The notes: generated by a model not told the origin, from the letters alone. A DNA stretch of 43,938 nt from an uncultured Kangiella sp. (GCA_946481205.1 CAMLNB010000003.1:1-43938); one strand, 5' to 3'; positions 18,739 through 27,756 are shown, numbered from the stretch's first letter. Translations and numbers: made by a program.

Positions 18739-19323
18739 TCAGTCGCGACCGATCAGCTTCAGGAATTCGGTGCGCGTTGCTTGTGACTTGCGGAAATAAC
18801 CCAGCATGACCGAGGTGGTCATGGTTGAGTTTTGTTTCTCGACGCCGCGCATCATCATGCACATGTGCTTGGCTTCGACCACCACGCCGACACCTTTGGC
18901 GTGCGTCACTTCCATCACCGCTTCGGCGATTTGCTTGGTCAGGTTTTCCTGAATCTGCAGCCGGCGCGCGAACATGTCGACAATACGGGCAATCTTTGAC
19001 AGGCCAACCACTTTGCCCGACGGCAGGTAGGCGACATGGCAGCGGCCAACGAACGGCAGCAGATGGTGTTCGCACATCGAATACAGCTCGATGTCTTTGA
19101 CGATCACCATCTCATCGGTTTCGGATTCAAAAATTGCGTCGTTGACCACTTCATCGAGGGTCTGCTGGTAGCCGCGGGTCAGGAACTGCATGGCCTTGGC
19201 TGCGCGCATGGGCGTGTCGCGCAGGCCTTCGCGGTTCACGTCCTCTCCAAGCTGAGTCAGGATTTGGCTGTACAGGTTTGCAATTTGCTGAGTCGCGGGC
19301 GACGGCGCGGCTTTCTCGGACAT
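18739..19323 (-). CDS. folE: GTP cyclohydrolase I
   Basis: First step of tetrahydrofolate synthesis: GTP to 7,8-dihydroneopterin triphosphate; zinc enzyme, decameric in the family. 194 residues from the ATG at 19323 ([15 protein letters not shown]), preceded by GAGG. An in-frame start six codons upstream is possible. Conserved elements are [17 protein letters not shown] (zinc Cys and His near 82-86), [15 protein letters not shown] and HMCMMMRGV with the second zinc Cys near residue 153. This is the standard zinc-dependent FolE, not the FolE2 type. Confidence 0.96.
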   Translation of the reverse strand: MSEKAAPSPATQQIANLYSQILTQLGEDVNREGLRDTPMRAAKAMQFLTRGYQQTLDEVVNDAIFESETDEMVIVKDIELYSMCEHHLLPFVGRCHVAYLPSGKVVGLSKIARIVDMFARRLQIQENLTKQIAEAVMEVTHAKGVGVVVEAKHMCMMMRGVEKQNSTMTTSVMLGYFRKSQATRTEFLKLIGRD

Positions 19324-19459
19324 GAAGACCTCGGCGAGCATAAAGGGCAGGCAGGGCGAAGGGGCGCTATGATAGCGCAGTCCGCCACTGTAAGCCGGCT
19401 CTTACGCGCCAACTGATGGGACGGATGCCTGTATTCCCGACAAATTTTCCCTGTGAGCC

Positions 19460-19723
19460 ATGATGGACTGTCGTAGCGGCTGTGCCGCCTGTTGCATCGC
19501 GCCGTCGATTAGCAGCCCGATCCCCGGCATGCCGCATGGCAAGCCGGCCGGCTTGCCATGCGTACAACTCGATGAGCAGCGACGCTGCCGCTTGTTTGGC
19601 AAACCCGAGCGGCCGGCGGTTTGCGCCAGCCTGCAGCCCGCTGCGGAAATGTGCCGTGGCTCAGCAGTGGAAGCGATGACTTGGTTGCTGGAGCTGGAGG
19701 CCGCGACGGCGCCGTCACCGTAA
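19460..19723 (+). CDS. YkgJ-family cysteine cluster protein
   Basis: 87 residues. The N-terminal CRSGCAACC (residues 4-12) plus further cysteines in [24 protein letters not shown] and EMCRG fit the YkgJ/UPF0153 pattern, a small cysteine cluster thought to bind zinc or iron. The two adjacent ATGs (19460, 19463) are both possible starts. The Shine-Dalgarno is weak. It is divergent from folE and convergent with alaC. Function in the cell is unknown for the family. Confidence 0.8.
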   Translation: MMDCRSGCAACCIAPSISSPIPGMPHGKPAGLPCVQLDEQRRCRLFGKPERPAVCASLQPAAEMCRGSAVEAMTWLLELEAATAPSP

Positions 19724-19761
19724 CTCGACAGGCGGGGCCGGTCAGCCGTTGAACTTGTCGG

Positions 19762-20946
19762 TCAACCGATGCCATCTGCCTTGAACATCGCTTTGATCCC
19801 GCGCAGTGCCTGCCGGGTACGCGCTTCGTTTTCGATCAACGCAAAGCGGATGTATTCATCACCGTATTCGCCAAAACCGATACCGGGGCTGACCGCGACC
19901 TTTGCTTGCTCCAACAGCTTTTTGGCAAAGGCGAGTGAGCCGAGCTCGCGGTATTGGGCGGGAATTTTTGCCCAGACAAACATCGTTGCTTTCGGAATGT
20001 CGACCGGCCAGCCGAGCTGATGCAAACCTTGGCAGAGCACGTCACGGCGCTTGCGGTAGATCTCGCAGATTTCCTGCACGCATTCCTGCGGACCTTCGAG
20101 CGCATGAATGGCGGCGACCTGAATCGGCGTGAACATGCCGTAATCGTGGTAGCTCTTGATGCGAGCAAGGGCGTTCACCAGCTTGGCGTTGCCGGCCATG
20201 AAACCGACCCGCCAGCCCGGCATGTTGTAGCTTTTCGACAGGGTAAAAAATTCCACCGCGACGTCACGTGCCCCCGGCACTTGCAGCAGTGACGGTGCTT
20301 GGTAGCCATCGAACACGATGTCGGCGTAGGCGAGGTCATGCACCAGCCAAACGCCGTACTCGCGGCAGAGCGCAACGATTTTTTCGAAGAAGCCATCGGG
20401 CACCGTCACCGCCGTCGGATTCGACGGGAAGTTCAGGATCAGCATCTTCGGTTTCGGGTAATGCGTGCGCAGCGCTTCTTCCAGTTTTTCCGGGAAGGAT
20501 TGCGGGTCGGTCATCGGCACGCTGCGAACATCGGCACCGGCGATCACCGGGCCATAAATGTGAATCGGGTAGGACGGGTTTGGCACCAGCACGGTGTCAC
20601 CACGATCGAGCAGTGCCAAGCAGAGGTGGGCGATGCCTTCTTTCGAGCCGATGGTAACGATGGTTTCCTTTTCAGCATCGAGCTCAACGTCGTAGCGGCG
20701 CTTGTACCAATCGGCAATGGCTTTGCGCAGCCGTGGCAAACCTTTTGACACCGAGTACCGGTGGGTGTCGGGCCGCTGCGCCGCTTCGACCATTTTGGCG
20801 ACGATATGCGGCGGAGTGGCGCCGTCCGGGTTGCCCATGCTGAAGTCGATGATGTCGTCACCTTGACGACGGGCGGCCATTTTTAGATCGCCGATGACAT
20901 TGAAAACGTAGGGTGGCAGCCGGCCCAGGCGGGGAAATTCGTTCAT
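19762..20946 (-). CDS. alaC: alanine-synthesising aminotransferase AlaC
   Basis: Class I/II PLP aminotransferase making alanine from pyruvate and glutamate. 394 residues from the ATG at 20946 ([16 protein letters not shown]). It follows the AlaC pattern closely: [18 protein letters not shown] near the start, [36 protein letters not shown], and the Schiff-base lysine in [15 protein letters not shown] near residue 236. E. coli AlaC is 412 residues. An upstream in-frame ATG at 20961 is less likely. Confidence 0.94.
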   Translation of the reverse strand: MNEFPRLGRLPPYVFNVIGDLKMAARRQGDDIIDFSMGNPDGATPPHIVAKMVEAAQRPDTHRYSVSKGLPRLRKAIADWYKRRYDVELDAEKETIVTIGSKEGIAHLCLALLDRGDTVLVPNPSYPIHIYGPVIAGADVRSVPMTDPQSFPEKLEEALRTHYPKPKMLILNFPSNPTAVTVPDGFFEKIVALCREYGVWLVHDLAYADIVFDGYQAPSLLQVPGARDVAVEFFTLSKSYNMPGWRVGFMAGNAKLVNALARIKSYHDYGMFTPIQVAAIHALEGPQECVQEICEIYRKRRDVLCQGLHQLGWPVDIPKATMFVWAKIPAQYRELGSLAFAKKLLEQAKVAVSPGIGFGEYGDEYIRFALIENEARTRQALRGIKAMFKADGIG

Positions 20947-21092
20947 TACAGCTCGTTCCATGATGATGACCGGCCGATTCTAGGGAGCGATGACGCTGTG
21001 CAGCAAGCGACAGATTGGCATAACCGGGCAGTGCTTGTGGTCTTGACGTCGACCGCGGGTGGCTCGGTGCTGACGCTAATGCGGGAAATAAA

Positions 21093-21116
21093 AAAGCCCT
21101 CGCAAGCGAGGGCTTT
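21093..21116 (-). terminator. intrinsic terminator after the PEP-CTERM gene
   Basis: Perfect 11-bp arms AAAGCCCTCGC and GCGAGGGCTTT around a 2-base centre. On the minus strand the stem is followed by a run of six T residues ending in TTTTTTATTT. It lies 35 bases past the stop of the PEP-CTERM gene and before alaC. Confidence 0.9.
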
Positions 21117-21150
21117 GGGATGAAGCGGGTGAGGCGTTAGATAGTACGGC

Positions 21151-21792
21151 TCAGGCGCGACGGCGCAGGGCCAGCAGGCCGATACCGAGCAGCAACAGCG
21201 CGGTCGGTTCCGGAATATCGATAGCATCGTCAACCAGGTAGAAGGCGTGTTCGTTGCCGTTGCCGAACCAGTTGTTCAAGGTGCCGCCGAAGCTTTCGTT
21301 ACCGTTGCCGCTACCGGTTGTGGTGACCCAGTAGATGTCGTCACGGGTGCTGTAGTCACCGGCGAGGTGAATACCGAACCAATAGGTGGTACCCGCCACG
21401 GCATTGAACAGTCCAGCAAAGTCGAAGGTGACCAGATAGCTGTTGCCGCCGCAGCACCACGGAATGCCGGAGTCGGAAACGTTGATGTTGCTGCCATTGC
21501 CGGAGGCGAGCAGGCCACCCGGTGCGCCGGCGGCGTCGGCAAAGAAGAAGTATTCGAGGGTGCCATCCCAGTTGCTGATGTCACCGAAGCCGGCGATATA
21601 AATGCCAGCACCGGTCAGGGCGGCGCCGCCAGCAATCGAGAAGTCTTCCGCTTGCAGCCATTGGGTGGCGTCGTTGCCGTCATCGGCGTTCGGCAGACCG
21701 TTGTCATACACAACCGATGCACTGACAGGTGCAACGGCCAAACTGGCGGTCAATGCGACCACCGCAAACATAAACTGCTTGGCGATATTCAT
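21151..21792 (-). CDS. PEP-CTERM sorting-domain protein (exported)
   Basis: 213 residues. Residues 1-23 form a signal peptide (FMFAVVALTASLAVA, cleavage near VSA-SVV). The C-terminus is a PEP-CTERM sorting signal: PEP, then hydrophobic TALLLLGIGLLAL, then a basic RRR tail. In this system an exosortase cleaves near PEP and the protein reaches the surface or matrix. The mature region is rich in Gly, Asn, Asp and aromatics (for example DISNWDGTLEYFFF, TYWFGIHLAG), predicted beta-rich, with a CC pair in PWCCGG; no enzyme motif is seen. The ATG at 21792 has GGAGGGAG upstream. A candidate sigma-54 promoter precedes it. Confidence 0.92.
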   Translation of the reverse strand: MNIAKQFMFAVVALTASLAVAPVSASVVYDNGLPNADDGNDATQWLQAEDFSIAGGAALTGAGIYIAGFGDISNWDGTLEYFFFADAAGAPGGLLASGNGSNINVSDSGIPWCCGGNSYLVTFDFAGLFNAVAGTTYWFGIHLAGDYSTRDDIYWVTTTGSGNGNESFGGTLNNWFGNGNEHAFYLVDDAIDIPEPTALLLLGIGLLALRRRA

Positions 21793-21841
21793 GTTGCTGG
21801 CTCCCTCCGGTGATCCCGCAAATGCGGTTTGTCTGGATCGG

Positions 21842-21857
21842 AGCAAAGCCTGTGCCT
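21842..21857 (-). promoter_or_regulatory. candidate sigma-54 (-24/-12) promoter of the PEP-CTERM gene
   Basis: On the minus strand the sequence reads GGCAC, five bases, then TTGCT, with the invariant GG and GC separated by exactly 10 bases as sigma-54 requires. The expected start of transcription is near 21831, giving a leader of about 40 bases with a small dyad (CCGCA-AA-TGCGG, 21816-21827) before GGAGGGAG. Known context: some PEP-CTERM genes depend on RpoN and the PrsK/PrsR system. Applying that here is inference. Confidence 0.5.
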
Positions 21858-21866
21858 GCCCAAGAA

Positions 21867-21887
21867 AGTGGTTAAAAAACAACCACT
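21867..21887. repeat. 7-bp dyad next to the sigma-54-like promoter
   Basis: AGTGGTT (21867-21873) and AACCACT (21881-21887) are perfect complements around an A-rich 7-base centre. The dyad begins about 10 bases upstream of the -24 element. It could be an activator site, though enhancer sites usually lie farther away, or a terminator-like hairpin. Confidence 0.45.
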
Positions 21888-22224
21888 AGCAGAACAGAGC
21901 TCAGTCGCTATGGCAGCTACTGTAAAAATTGTCGACGCACCGATTTCCCGCAGGCAAAGCCAGGCTTGGCTGGCCGATACGAACGGTTCTCATCCCGCCG
22001 CAGATTAGGGCTATCGGCACGGGTGGGGAGTGCGAGAAATTGCGGTAAGGCTCACGTTGACGCTGACGTCTGTACAACAAAGGCTTGTTTTGCCTGCCGA
22101 GGATGCACAGAATCGAGCAGCCCGCTGATGGCCGCTGCGTCCTGCCGCGACGGCTGCGATCAGCGCGCCCAAAACTGACAAAAACGATCTCGCACGAATA
22201 ACGATCCAGCAAAAAGGATGCGCC

Positions 22225-24660
22225 ATGAACAGGCCCTCATCACATCGCCTCACCCGTTTCGCTTTGACTCCACTCGCTTTCACCCTCGCTCAGATTGGCT
22301 ACTCCTCGGCTGCCCTCGCGCAAGAGCAAGCGCAAGACGAAGAGCGCGTGCAGGTGGTTGGCTCGCGCGTCGCCGTGCGCTCGGAGAACGAATCGGCAGT
22401 GCCCGTTGATTTGATCTCGGGCGAAGATCTGCGCAAGGCCGGCGCAACCGATGTCGGCAACGCGCTGGAGTTGATCGCGCCGTCGTTCAACTTTGTCGAG
22501 ATGTCGGTGGCCGACGGCTCCGATCACGTCAAGCCGGCCATGCTGCGTGGCCTGGGTCCGGATCAGACCTTGGTGCTGGTCAACGGCAAGCGCCGCCATC
22601 AAAGTGCGCTGATTCATATTTACTCGGTTGGCCGTGGTACTGCCGGCACCGATCTGAACGCCATTCCGATGAGCGCGGTTGAGCGTATCGAAGTGCTGCG
22701 CGACGGCGCCTCGGCGCAATACGGCTCCGATGCCATCGCTGGCGTGATCAATGTTGTGTTGAAGAAGAATCTGGGTACCAGCATCAGCCAAACTTTGTCG
22801 ACCACTGAAGAAGGCGATGGCGATACCAGTCTGACTGCGATCAACACCGGTTTCGGCGTCGGTGAGGGCGTGCTGAATCTGACTGCAGAATATAAAAAGG
22901 CCGACCCGACCAATCGGGCGCTGCCGGATCCGTCCGGTAACGAATGGCGCTTTGGCGAGCCGGATCTGGAGCAGAAGTCGGCATTCATGAATTTCGAGCT
23001 GCCGATTGGCAATGCCGAGCTGTATGCCTTCGGTGGTTACTCGAAGCGAGAAGCCGAGTCGGCCGGTTATGCCCGCTGTGATGAAAATGATCCGAACGCC
23101 GGCATCACCTATTGCCAGCCGATCCCGACTGCGGTCTTGGATGTGCATCCGAACGGCTTCCTGCCGCTGATCAATTCCGATGTCGAAGACAAATCCCTTG
23201 CCATCGGTTTGCGCTTTGGCATTGGTGATTGGAATGCCGATTTGTCCTTGGTTGATGGCGAAAACAGCTTTGGCTTCTTCATCAGCAATTCGCAGAACTT
23301 CTCCTATGGCTATGGCCCGGGCAATGACCCGGCTTCGGTGCCGACCAGTGCCGATGCAGGCGAGTTGACCTTTGGCCAAACCACACTGAACTTTGACCTG
23401 AGCGGCAGCGTGGATATCGGTGGCAAACTGATGTCGCTGGCGTTTGGTGCCGAGATGCGCAAAGAGGAATCGCAAATCACCGCCGGTGAAGAATATTCCT
23501 GGCAGTACTACGGCGATCAACCTTGGGGCTTGCCGGATGCCAAGCCGGGCATACAGGTGTTCCCGGGCTGGACACCGGCGCAAGCCAATGATCTGGATCG
23601 CGACAGTCGAGCACTGTATGCCGAGGCCGGTATCGAATTCACTGACAGCTTCCGGATGGAAGCGGCGCTGCGTCACGAAGACTATGATGACTTCGGCACC
23701 GATCTGAGCAGCAAGCTGGCGGCTTATTTGAGCCTCAGCGAGCAGTTCAGCCTGCGGGCTTCTTATGCCGATGGTTTCCGGGCGCCATCGCTGCAGCAGA
23801 TTGGTTACAGCCAGTTGTCGTCGCAGATCGAAGCAGGCGGTACATTGATTTCCGGCATCTACGCGATCGACAGCGATGTCGCGCAACAGCTCGGTATTCC
23901 GGAGCTGGAAGCGGAAGATTCCGAGAGCTTTACGCTGGGCTTGGTGTCGCAGTTTGACAATGGCCTGGAAGCGACGCTGGATATTTATCAGATCGACATC
24001 AGTGATCGGGTAGCGATTTCCGGTTTGTTCCGCCCGGACGACCATCCGACGATCGATGCTGCGTTGCCGGACGATGTCGGTGCGGCGGCGTTCTTCACCA
24101 ATGCGATTGACACCAAGACCATCGGTGCCGATCTGGTAGTGAATTTCCGCCACGAGGCCGGCGATGGCCGCATGGAATACACCTTCGCCTCAAGCTACAA
24201 CAAGACTACGGTCGAAAGTGTCGACGAGCTGCCGGGTGTCCTGGCTGGTCTTGCCAACCCGAGCCGGGATTTGAGTGAGGTGTATTTTGATCGCCACGAA
24301 CAAGCCCGGATCGAACGTTACTCGCCGAAGCATCGCCACACCTTGTCGGCCAAGCACGTGACTGATAGCTGGTCGTTTGGCGCGTCTGCCAACTACTTCG
24401 GTTCGGTCAAAACTGTTTACCTAGCCGATGATCCGACCTATGACTACACCGATGAAGGTCAGTGGATTTTTGATCTCAACCTCGGGTATGACTTTGGCAA
24501 CGGCTTCAATTTGCGCGGCACCATCAACAACGTCGCTGACGAGTATCCGGAAGAGCAGCATCAGGATTGGAACGGTGTGACCTTGCCGTACTCGCTGGAA
24601 ACCGCGCAGTGGGGCTACAACGGCCGGACCTATTCGCTGGTCGGTTCTTATACATTCTAA
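22225..24660 (+). CDS. TonB-dependent outer-membrane receptor
   Basis: 811 residues. A signal peptide ends near ALA-QEQ (about residue 29). The plug domain (about 40-180) contains VPVDLISGEDLRKAGATDV, MLRGLGPDQTLVLVNGKRR and VERIEVLRDGASAQYGSDAI, with GVINVVLKK closing it. The remainder is a beta-barrel ending in the aromatic-terminal strand YSLVGSYTF, as outer-membrane proteins require. Substrate cannot be read; the sequence resembles the large-substrate receptor group rather than classical siderophore or B12 receptors, but this is weak. No TonB, ExbBD or SusD-like gene is nearby. A terminator follows directly. Confidence 0.94.
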   Translation: MNRPSSHRLTRFALTPLAFTLAQIGYSSAALAQEQAQDEERVQVVGSRVAVRSENESAVPVDLISGEDLRKAGATDVGNALELIAPSFNFVEMSVADGSDHVKPAMLRGLGPDQTLVLVNGKRRHQSALIHIYSVGRGTAGTDLNAIPMSAVERIEVLRDGASAQYGSDAIAGVINVVLKKNLGTSISQTLSTTEEGDGDTSLTAINTGFGVGEGVLNLTAEYKKADPTNRALPDPSGNEWRFGEPDLEQKSAFMNFELPIGNAELYAFGGYSKREAESAGYARCDENDPNAGITYCQPIPTAVLDVHPNGFLPLINSDVEDKSLAIGLRFGIGDWNADLSLVDGENSFGFFISNSQNFSYGYGPGNDPASVPTSADAGELTFGQTTLNFDLSGSVDIGGKLMSLAFGAEMRKEESQITAGEEYSWQYYGDQPWGLPDAKPGIQVFPGWTPAQANDLDRDSRALYAEAGIEFTDSFRMEAALRHEDYDDFGTDLSSKLAAYLSLSEQFSLRASYADGFRAPSLQQIGYSQLSSQIEAGGTLISGIYAIDSDVAQQLGIPELEAEDSESFTLGLVSQFDNGLEATLDIYQIDISDRVAISGLFRPDDHPTIDAALPDDVGAAAFFTNAIDTKTIGADLVVNFRHEAGDGRMEYTFASSYNKTTVESVDELPGVLAGLANPSRDLSEVYFDRHEQARIERYSPKHRHTLSAKHVTDSWSFGASANYFGSVKTVYLADDPTYDYTDEGQWIFDLNLGYDFGNGFNLRGTINNVADEYPEEQHQDWNGVTLPYSLETAQWGYNGRTYSLVGSYTF

Positions 24661-24670
24661 GTTGCAGCAG

Positions 24671-24696
24671 AAAAAGCCGCCGCAAGGCGGCTTTTT
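24671..24696 (+). terminator. intrinsic terminator after the TonB-dependent receptor
   Basis: AAAAAGCCGCC (24671-24681), GCAA loop, GGCGGCTTTTT (24686-24696), continuing into more T residues. It separates the receptor from the ABC cassette. Confidence 0.92.
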
Positions 24697-24847
24697 TTCT
24701 TTCTGGGATTATGCTTGTGCCGCAACGGTACAATCAGGCAGAACTTCGACAGCAACATTTGTTTACCGCTGGCACGAGGCTGTCACACCGAAACACGGCA
24801 CAGTGTGAACAGGAAGAATCTTCAGGAAGCGCGTAGCAGGAGTGCTC

Positions 24848-25708
24848 ATGCTGGAATTGCAAGCGGTCAGCAAAACCTATCGCAACCGGGTCAAGGCGGT
24901 TGATGAAGTCAGTTTGGCGATGGGCACCGGTGTGCTCGGTCTGCTCGGTCATAACGGTGCTGGCAAAACCTCGTTGATGCAAATGGTCGCCACGCTGACC
25001 AAGCCGAGTGCTGGCAATATCCTGTTTCGTGGTGAAGATATTGTCCGTAAACCGGATGCTCTGCGGCCACATCTTGGCTATTTGCCACAGGATTTCGGTG
25101 TCTATGACAATCTGAGCGCACGTGAGCTGCTGCAATACGTTGCGGCCCTGAAAGGCGTGCATGATCGCGACCGCATTCAATCCATGCTCGAGTTGGTCAA
25201 TCTGCATCAGGTGGCTGATCGTGCGGCCAGCAGTTATTCCGGCGGCATGCGCCAGCGTTTGGGCATAGCTCAAGCGCTGATCAATGACCCGGCGCTGGTG
25301 ATTGTTGATGAACCGACGGCCGGACTCGATCCGGAAGAGCGGTTACGCTTTCGTAATCTGTTGTCGGAAATCGGGGCCGGCAAGCTGGTGATTTTGTCGA
25401 CGCACATCGTTTCCGATATTGCCTCGATTGCAACCCAAATCGCCGTGATGAAGCAAGGGCGTTTGGTCCGCTTTGCCCGGCCTGAGCAATTGATACACGA
25501 GGCGGTTGGTCATGTCTGGCAGCTGCACGCCAGCTCAGCGGAGCTGGAGCAGTATCGCAGCCGGTTCAAGATCACTCAGGCCAATCGCAACGGTGAAGAC
25601 TGGGTTCTACGGGTCGTCCATCCCGACTCACCGCATCCGGATGCGCTAGCCGCGACGCCGGATCTGGATGATGTGTTCACCTGGTTGATGCAATACGGCA
25701 GCGCATGA
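24848..25708 (+). CDS. ABC transporter ATP-binding protein
   Basis: 286 residues from the ATG at 24848, preceded by AGGAG at 24838-24842; a GTG at 24842 is less likely. Complete ATPase: Walker A GHNGAGKT (34-41), Q-loop in LPQDFGVYDNLSARE, signature SYSGGMRQRLGIAQAL, Walker B LVIVDEPTAGLDPEE and switch His in LSTHIVSDI. The form resembles CcmA/GldA-type exporters that pair with ABC-2 permeases. Its stop overlaps the permease start (ATGA), so the two are coupled. Substrate unknown. Confidence 0.93.
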   Translation: MLELQAVSKTYRNRVKAVDEVSLAMGTGVLGLLGHNGAGKTSLMQMVATLTKPSAGNILFRGEDIVRKPDALRPHLGYLPQDFGVYDNLSARELLQYVAALKGVHDRDRIQSMLELVNLHQVADRAASSYSGGMRQRLGIAQALINDPALVIVDEPTAGLDPEERLRFRNLLSEIGAGKLVILSTHIVSDIASIATQIAVMKQGRLVRFARPEQLIHEAVGHVWQLHASSAELEQYRSRFKITQANRNGEDWVLRVVHPDSPHPDALAATPDLDDVFTWLMQYGSA

Positions 25709-27279
25709 TCATGGCAGCGAATCGATTCTGGGCGATGGTCTGGCAGATTGCCCGCACCGAAATGACTTTGCGTCTGCGCCGGTTCAGCACGCTGATCATG
25801 GTGCTATTGGTTGTTGTCGGCGGTTTTTATATGGTGCCGGATCCGGCATCAGGCATGACGGTGATCAGCTCGAACGAGCAACGCGTGCTGTACAACTCGG
25901 CGGCGGTTGCGATCGGCGGTGCCAGTCTGGCGACGCTGCTGATTTCGTTGGTCGGCTTCTATCTGATCAGCAATAGCCTGAGTCGCGATGTTCGCAGTCG
26001 AATGGGCGCCATTCTCGGGGCGACACCGGTTAGCAACGTCGCCTTGCTGCTGGGCAAATGGCTGGGCAATGCTGGTTATTTGCTGTGTCTGGTGGCGGCA
26101 CTGATTCCCGGCAGCATGCTGGTGCAGAGTCTGCGCGGCGAGGCACCGATCGAGTTGGGCCAGTATCTTGCTATCTATGCGCTGATTTTTTTGCCACAGG
26201 TGCTGTTCATTGCGGCCATCGCGCTGTGGTTTGAAACCGAACGTTGGTTGCGCGGCCGCTTTGGTGATGTGCTGTATTTCTTTATCTGGAGTGGCTTGCT
26301 GTCGATTATTGTCGGTGTGGGTGAGGACGCGCCGCTGACGATGCTGCAGGCCACGTTCGATCTGACCGGCATGGGGTTCTTGGTCGGTCAGCTTGCCCAG
26401 GCCTTTGGCACCTCGCATCTCAATATCGGTGCCAGTGATTTTGATGCGAACCTGAGTCCGATTGTGCTCGCCGGCATCGAATGGTCCGATGCGTACTTGC
26501 GTTTGTATGCGTTCGCACCGGCGCTGCTGCTGTTTGCCGTGGTGTTGCTAAGGTTTCATCGTTACAACCCGGATCGGGTCAAAGCCGATACCACAAGTGG
26601 CGGTGCTGGCTGGTGGCAAGGTTTGAACAAGCGTCTGCAGTTTCTGCGGCGGCTGTTGCGTCCGGTATGGTCGGTGTTGCCACGACTGCCGCAGCCAGTT
26701 GCACGGGTCGTAGCTGATGTACTGCTGACCTTGTCAGCCACGCCGATCTGGTTGCTGGTTTTGTTTGCCGGATGGTTGCTGGCATTGCTGGTACCAGCTG
26801 ATGGCGTCGGGCACAGCCTGATATTGTCTCTTAGTGCGGGCGCGCTCGCTTGTGCTGAGCTCGGCATGCGTGATCGGCAATCGGGAATGTGGGCGGTACT
26901 GGCCGGCACGCCACGTTTGGCCGAATCCTTCCTGCGCTGGAAATTTGCCTCGGCACTGACAACGATAGCACTGTTTGTCGCTGTCAGTTTGCTGCGGCTT
27001 GCCATGCAAGCACCGATGCAGGCTTTCAGCCTATTGATTGGTGTTGTGTTCTGCGCGGCGGCGGCGCTGGCGTTTGCCGTGATCAGTCAAGGCGGCAAAC
27101 TCTTTGCCGGTGCTTACTTGTTGTTGCTGTATCTGAGCTTGAACGCGACGAAGGAACCGATGTTTGATTTTGCCGGCATCAACGGTGTTGCGACGTCGTC
27201 GGTTTGGTTTGGCTACGGTGGTGCAGCCTTGGTGTTACTGGTGCTGACGATGTTGGTGCGGCGATGGCAGCGGATTTGA
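25705..27279 (+). CDS. ABC-2-type transporter permease
   Basis: 524 residues, about twelve hydrophobic helices in two blocks separated by a hydrophilic linker (about 285-325), a larger permease than the usual six-helix ABC-2 subunit. A first helix (TLIMVLLVVVGGFYMV) is followed by a periplasmic loop, and later helices include ATLLISLVGFYLI and LLCLVAALIPG. The phrase SRDVRSRMGAILGATPVS resembles the coupling segment of ABC-2 permeases. It starts at an ATG overlapping the ATPase stop and ends overlapping the following GNAT gene by 16 bases. Export is inferred; substrate unknown. Confidence 0.87.
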   Translation: MIMAANRFWAMVWQIARTEMTLRLRRFSTLIMVLLVVVGGFYMVPDPASGMTVISSNEQRVLYNSAAVAIGGASLATLLISLVGFYLISNSLSRDVRSRMGAILGATPVSNVALLLGKWLGNAGYLLCLVAALIPGSMLVQSLRGEAPIELGQYLAIYALIFLPQVLFIAAIALWFETERWLRGRFGDVLYFFIWSGLLSIIVGVGEDAPLTMLQATFDLTGMGFLVGQLAQAFGTSHLNIGASDFDANLSPIVLAGIEWSDAYLRLYAFAPALLLFAVVLLRFHRYNPDRVKADTTSGGAGWWQGLNKRLQFLRRLLRPVWSVLPRLPQPVARVVADVLLTLSATPIWLLVLFAGWLLALLVPADGVGHSLILSLSAGALACAELGMRDRQSGMWAVLAGTPRLAESFLRWKFASALTTIALFVAVSLLRLAMQAPMQAFSLLIGVVFCAAAALAFAVISQGGKLFAGAYLLLLYLSLNATKEPMFDFAGINGVATSSVWFGYGGAALVLLVLTMLVRRWQRI

Positions 27280-27710
27280 TCGTACGCTCGGCAAACGTTG
27301 CTGACATTCCGGCGATTATGGCGATTCGTTTTGCGGTGCGAGAGAATCAGCTCTCTGATCCGAGCAAAGTGACGGCGCAGCTGTGTATCGATTATCTCGA
27401 TACCTTGGGCCGCGGCTGGGTCTGTGAGCGCGAGGATCAGATCATTGGCTTTTCGTATGCCAGCAAGCAGGGTTCGATCTGGGCCTTGTTTGTGTTGCCG
27501 GCTTACGAGGGGCTGGGTGCCGGTTCACGCTTGCTGCGTGCGGCGACTGATTGGCTATTCGAGCAAGGCCATGACGCGATCTGGCTCAGCACTGGCGTTG
27601 ATACGCGCGCTGAGCGTTTCTACGCAGCGCAGGGCTGGCAGCGCGGTGAACAGAAGGATGATGGCGAAGTCGTCTTTCGGCTGACGAGAACAGCGCCGGC
27701 GAGCGAATAG
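27264..27710 (+). CDS. GNAT-family N-acetyltransferase
   Basis: 148 residues. Acetyl-CoA-binding motif A is LFVLPAYEGLGAGSRLLRAA with the Q/R-x-x-G-x-G/A-like loop EGLGAG near residues 80-85. The C-terminal AERFYAAQGWQRG is the usual motif B end. The ATG at 27264 lies inside the last 16 bases of the permease gene, giving tight translational coupling. The acetyl acceptor is unknown; the link to the ABC cassette may mean modification of the exported compound, which is speculation. Confidence 0.87.
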   Translation: MAADLIVRSANVADIPAIMAIRFAVRENQLSDPSKVTAQLCIDYLDTLGRGWVCEREDQIIGFSYASKQGSIWALFVLPAYEGLGAGSRLLRAATDWLFEQGHDAIWLSTGVDTRAERFYAAQGWQRGEQKDDGEVVFRLTRTAPASE

Positions 27711-27722
27711 CCGTTGAAATGC

Positions 27723-27756
27723 AAAACGCCGATTCGGTGAACCGAATCGGCGTTTT
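27723..27756. terminator. bidirectional terminator between GNAT gene and suhB
   Basis: Perfect 16-bp arms (AAAACGCCGATTCGGT and ACCGAATCGGCGTTTT) around a 2-base loop, with T runs on both sides. It serves the converging GNAT and suhB genes. Confidence 0.93.

Larger units (their letters stand above)
21793..22224. other. 432-base divergent intergenic region
   Basis: Lies between the divergent PEP-CTERM gene and the TonB-dependent receptor gene. The left 100 bases hold the sigma-54-like promoter and two dyads described separately. In the remainder (about 21890-22224) I see no convincing gene, no clear -35/-10 pair and no recognisable riboswitch core; in particular no cobalamin riboswitch is apparent upstream of the receptor. 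A minus-strand frame across 21901-22212 has no homology I recognise and no good ribosome site. Confidence 0.6.

Noticed and set aside
21901..22212. A 103-codon minus-strand frame in the divergent intergenic region
   Set aside because: No ribosome site, no homology I recognise and an amino-acid composition unlike real proteins here.
21888..22224. A possible riboswitch upstream of the TonB-dependent receptor
   Set aside because: I looked for a cobalamin-type core and did not find one; no other known riboswitch core is apparent.
22240..24153. A 637-codon open frame on the minus strand across the TonB-dependent receptor gene
   Set aside because: It is antisense to a well-supported gene, has no recognisable domains and reflects codon bias of the real gene.
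22225..27710. TonB-dependent receptor plus ABC cassette as one uptake system
   Set aside because: A strong terminator separates them, and the ABC-2 type is an exporter class, so a joint system is not supported.
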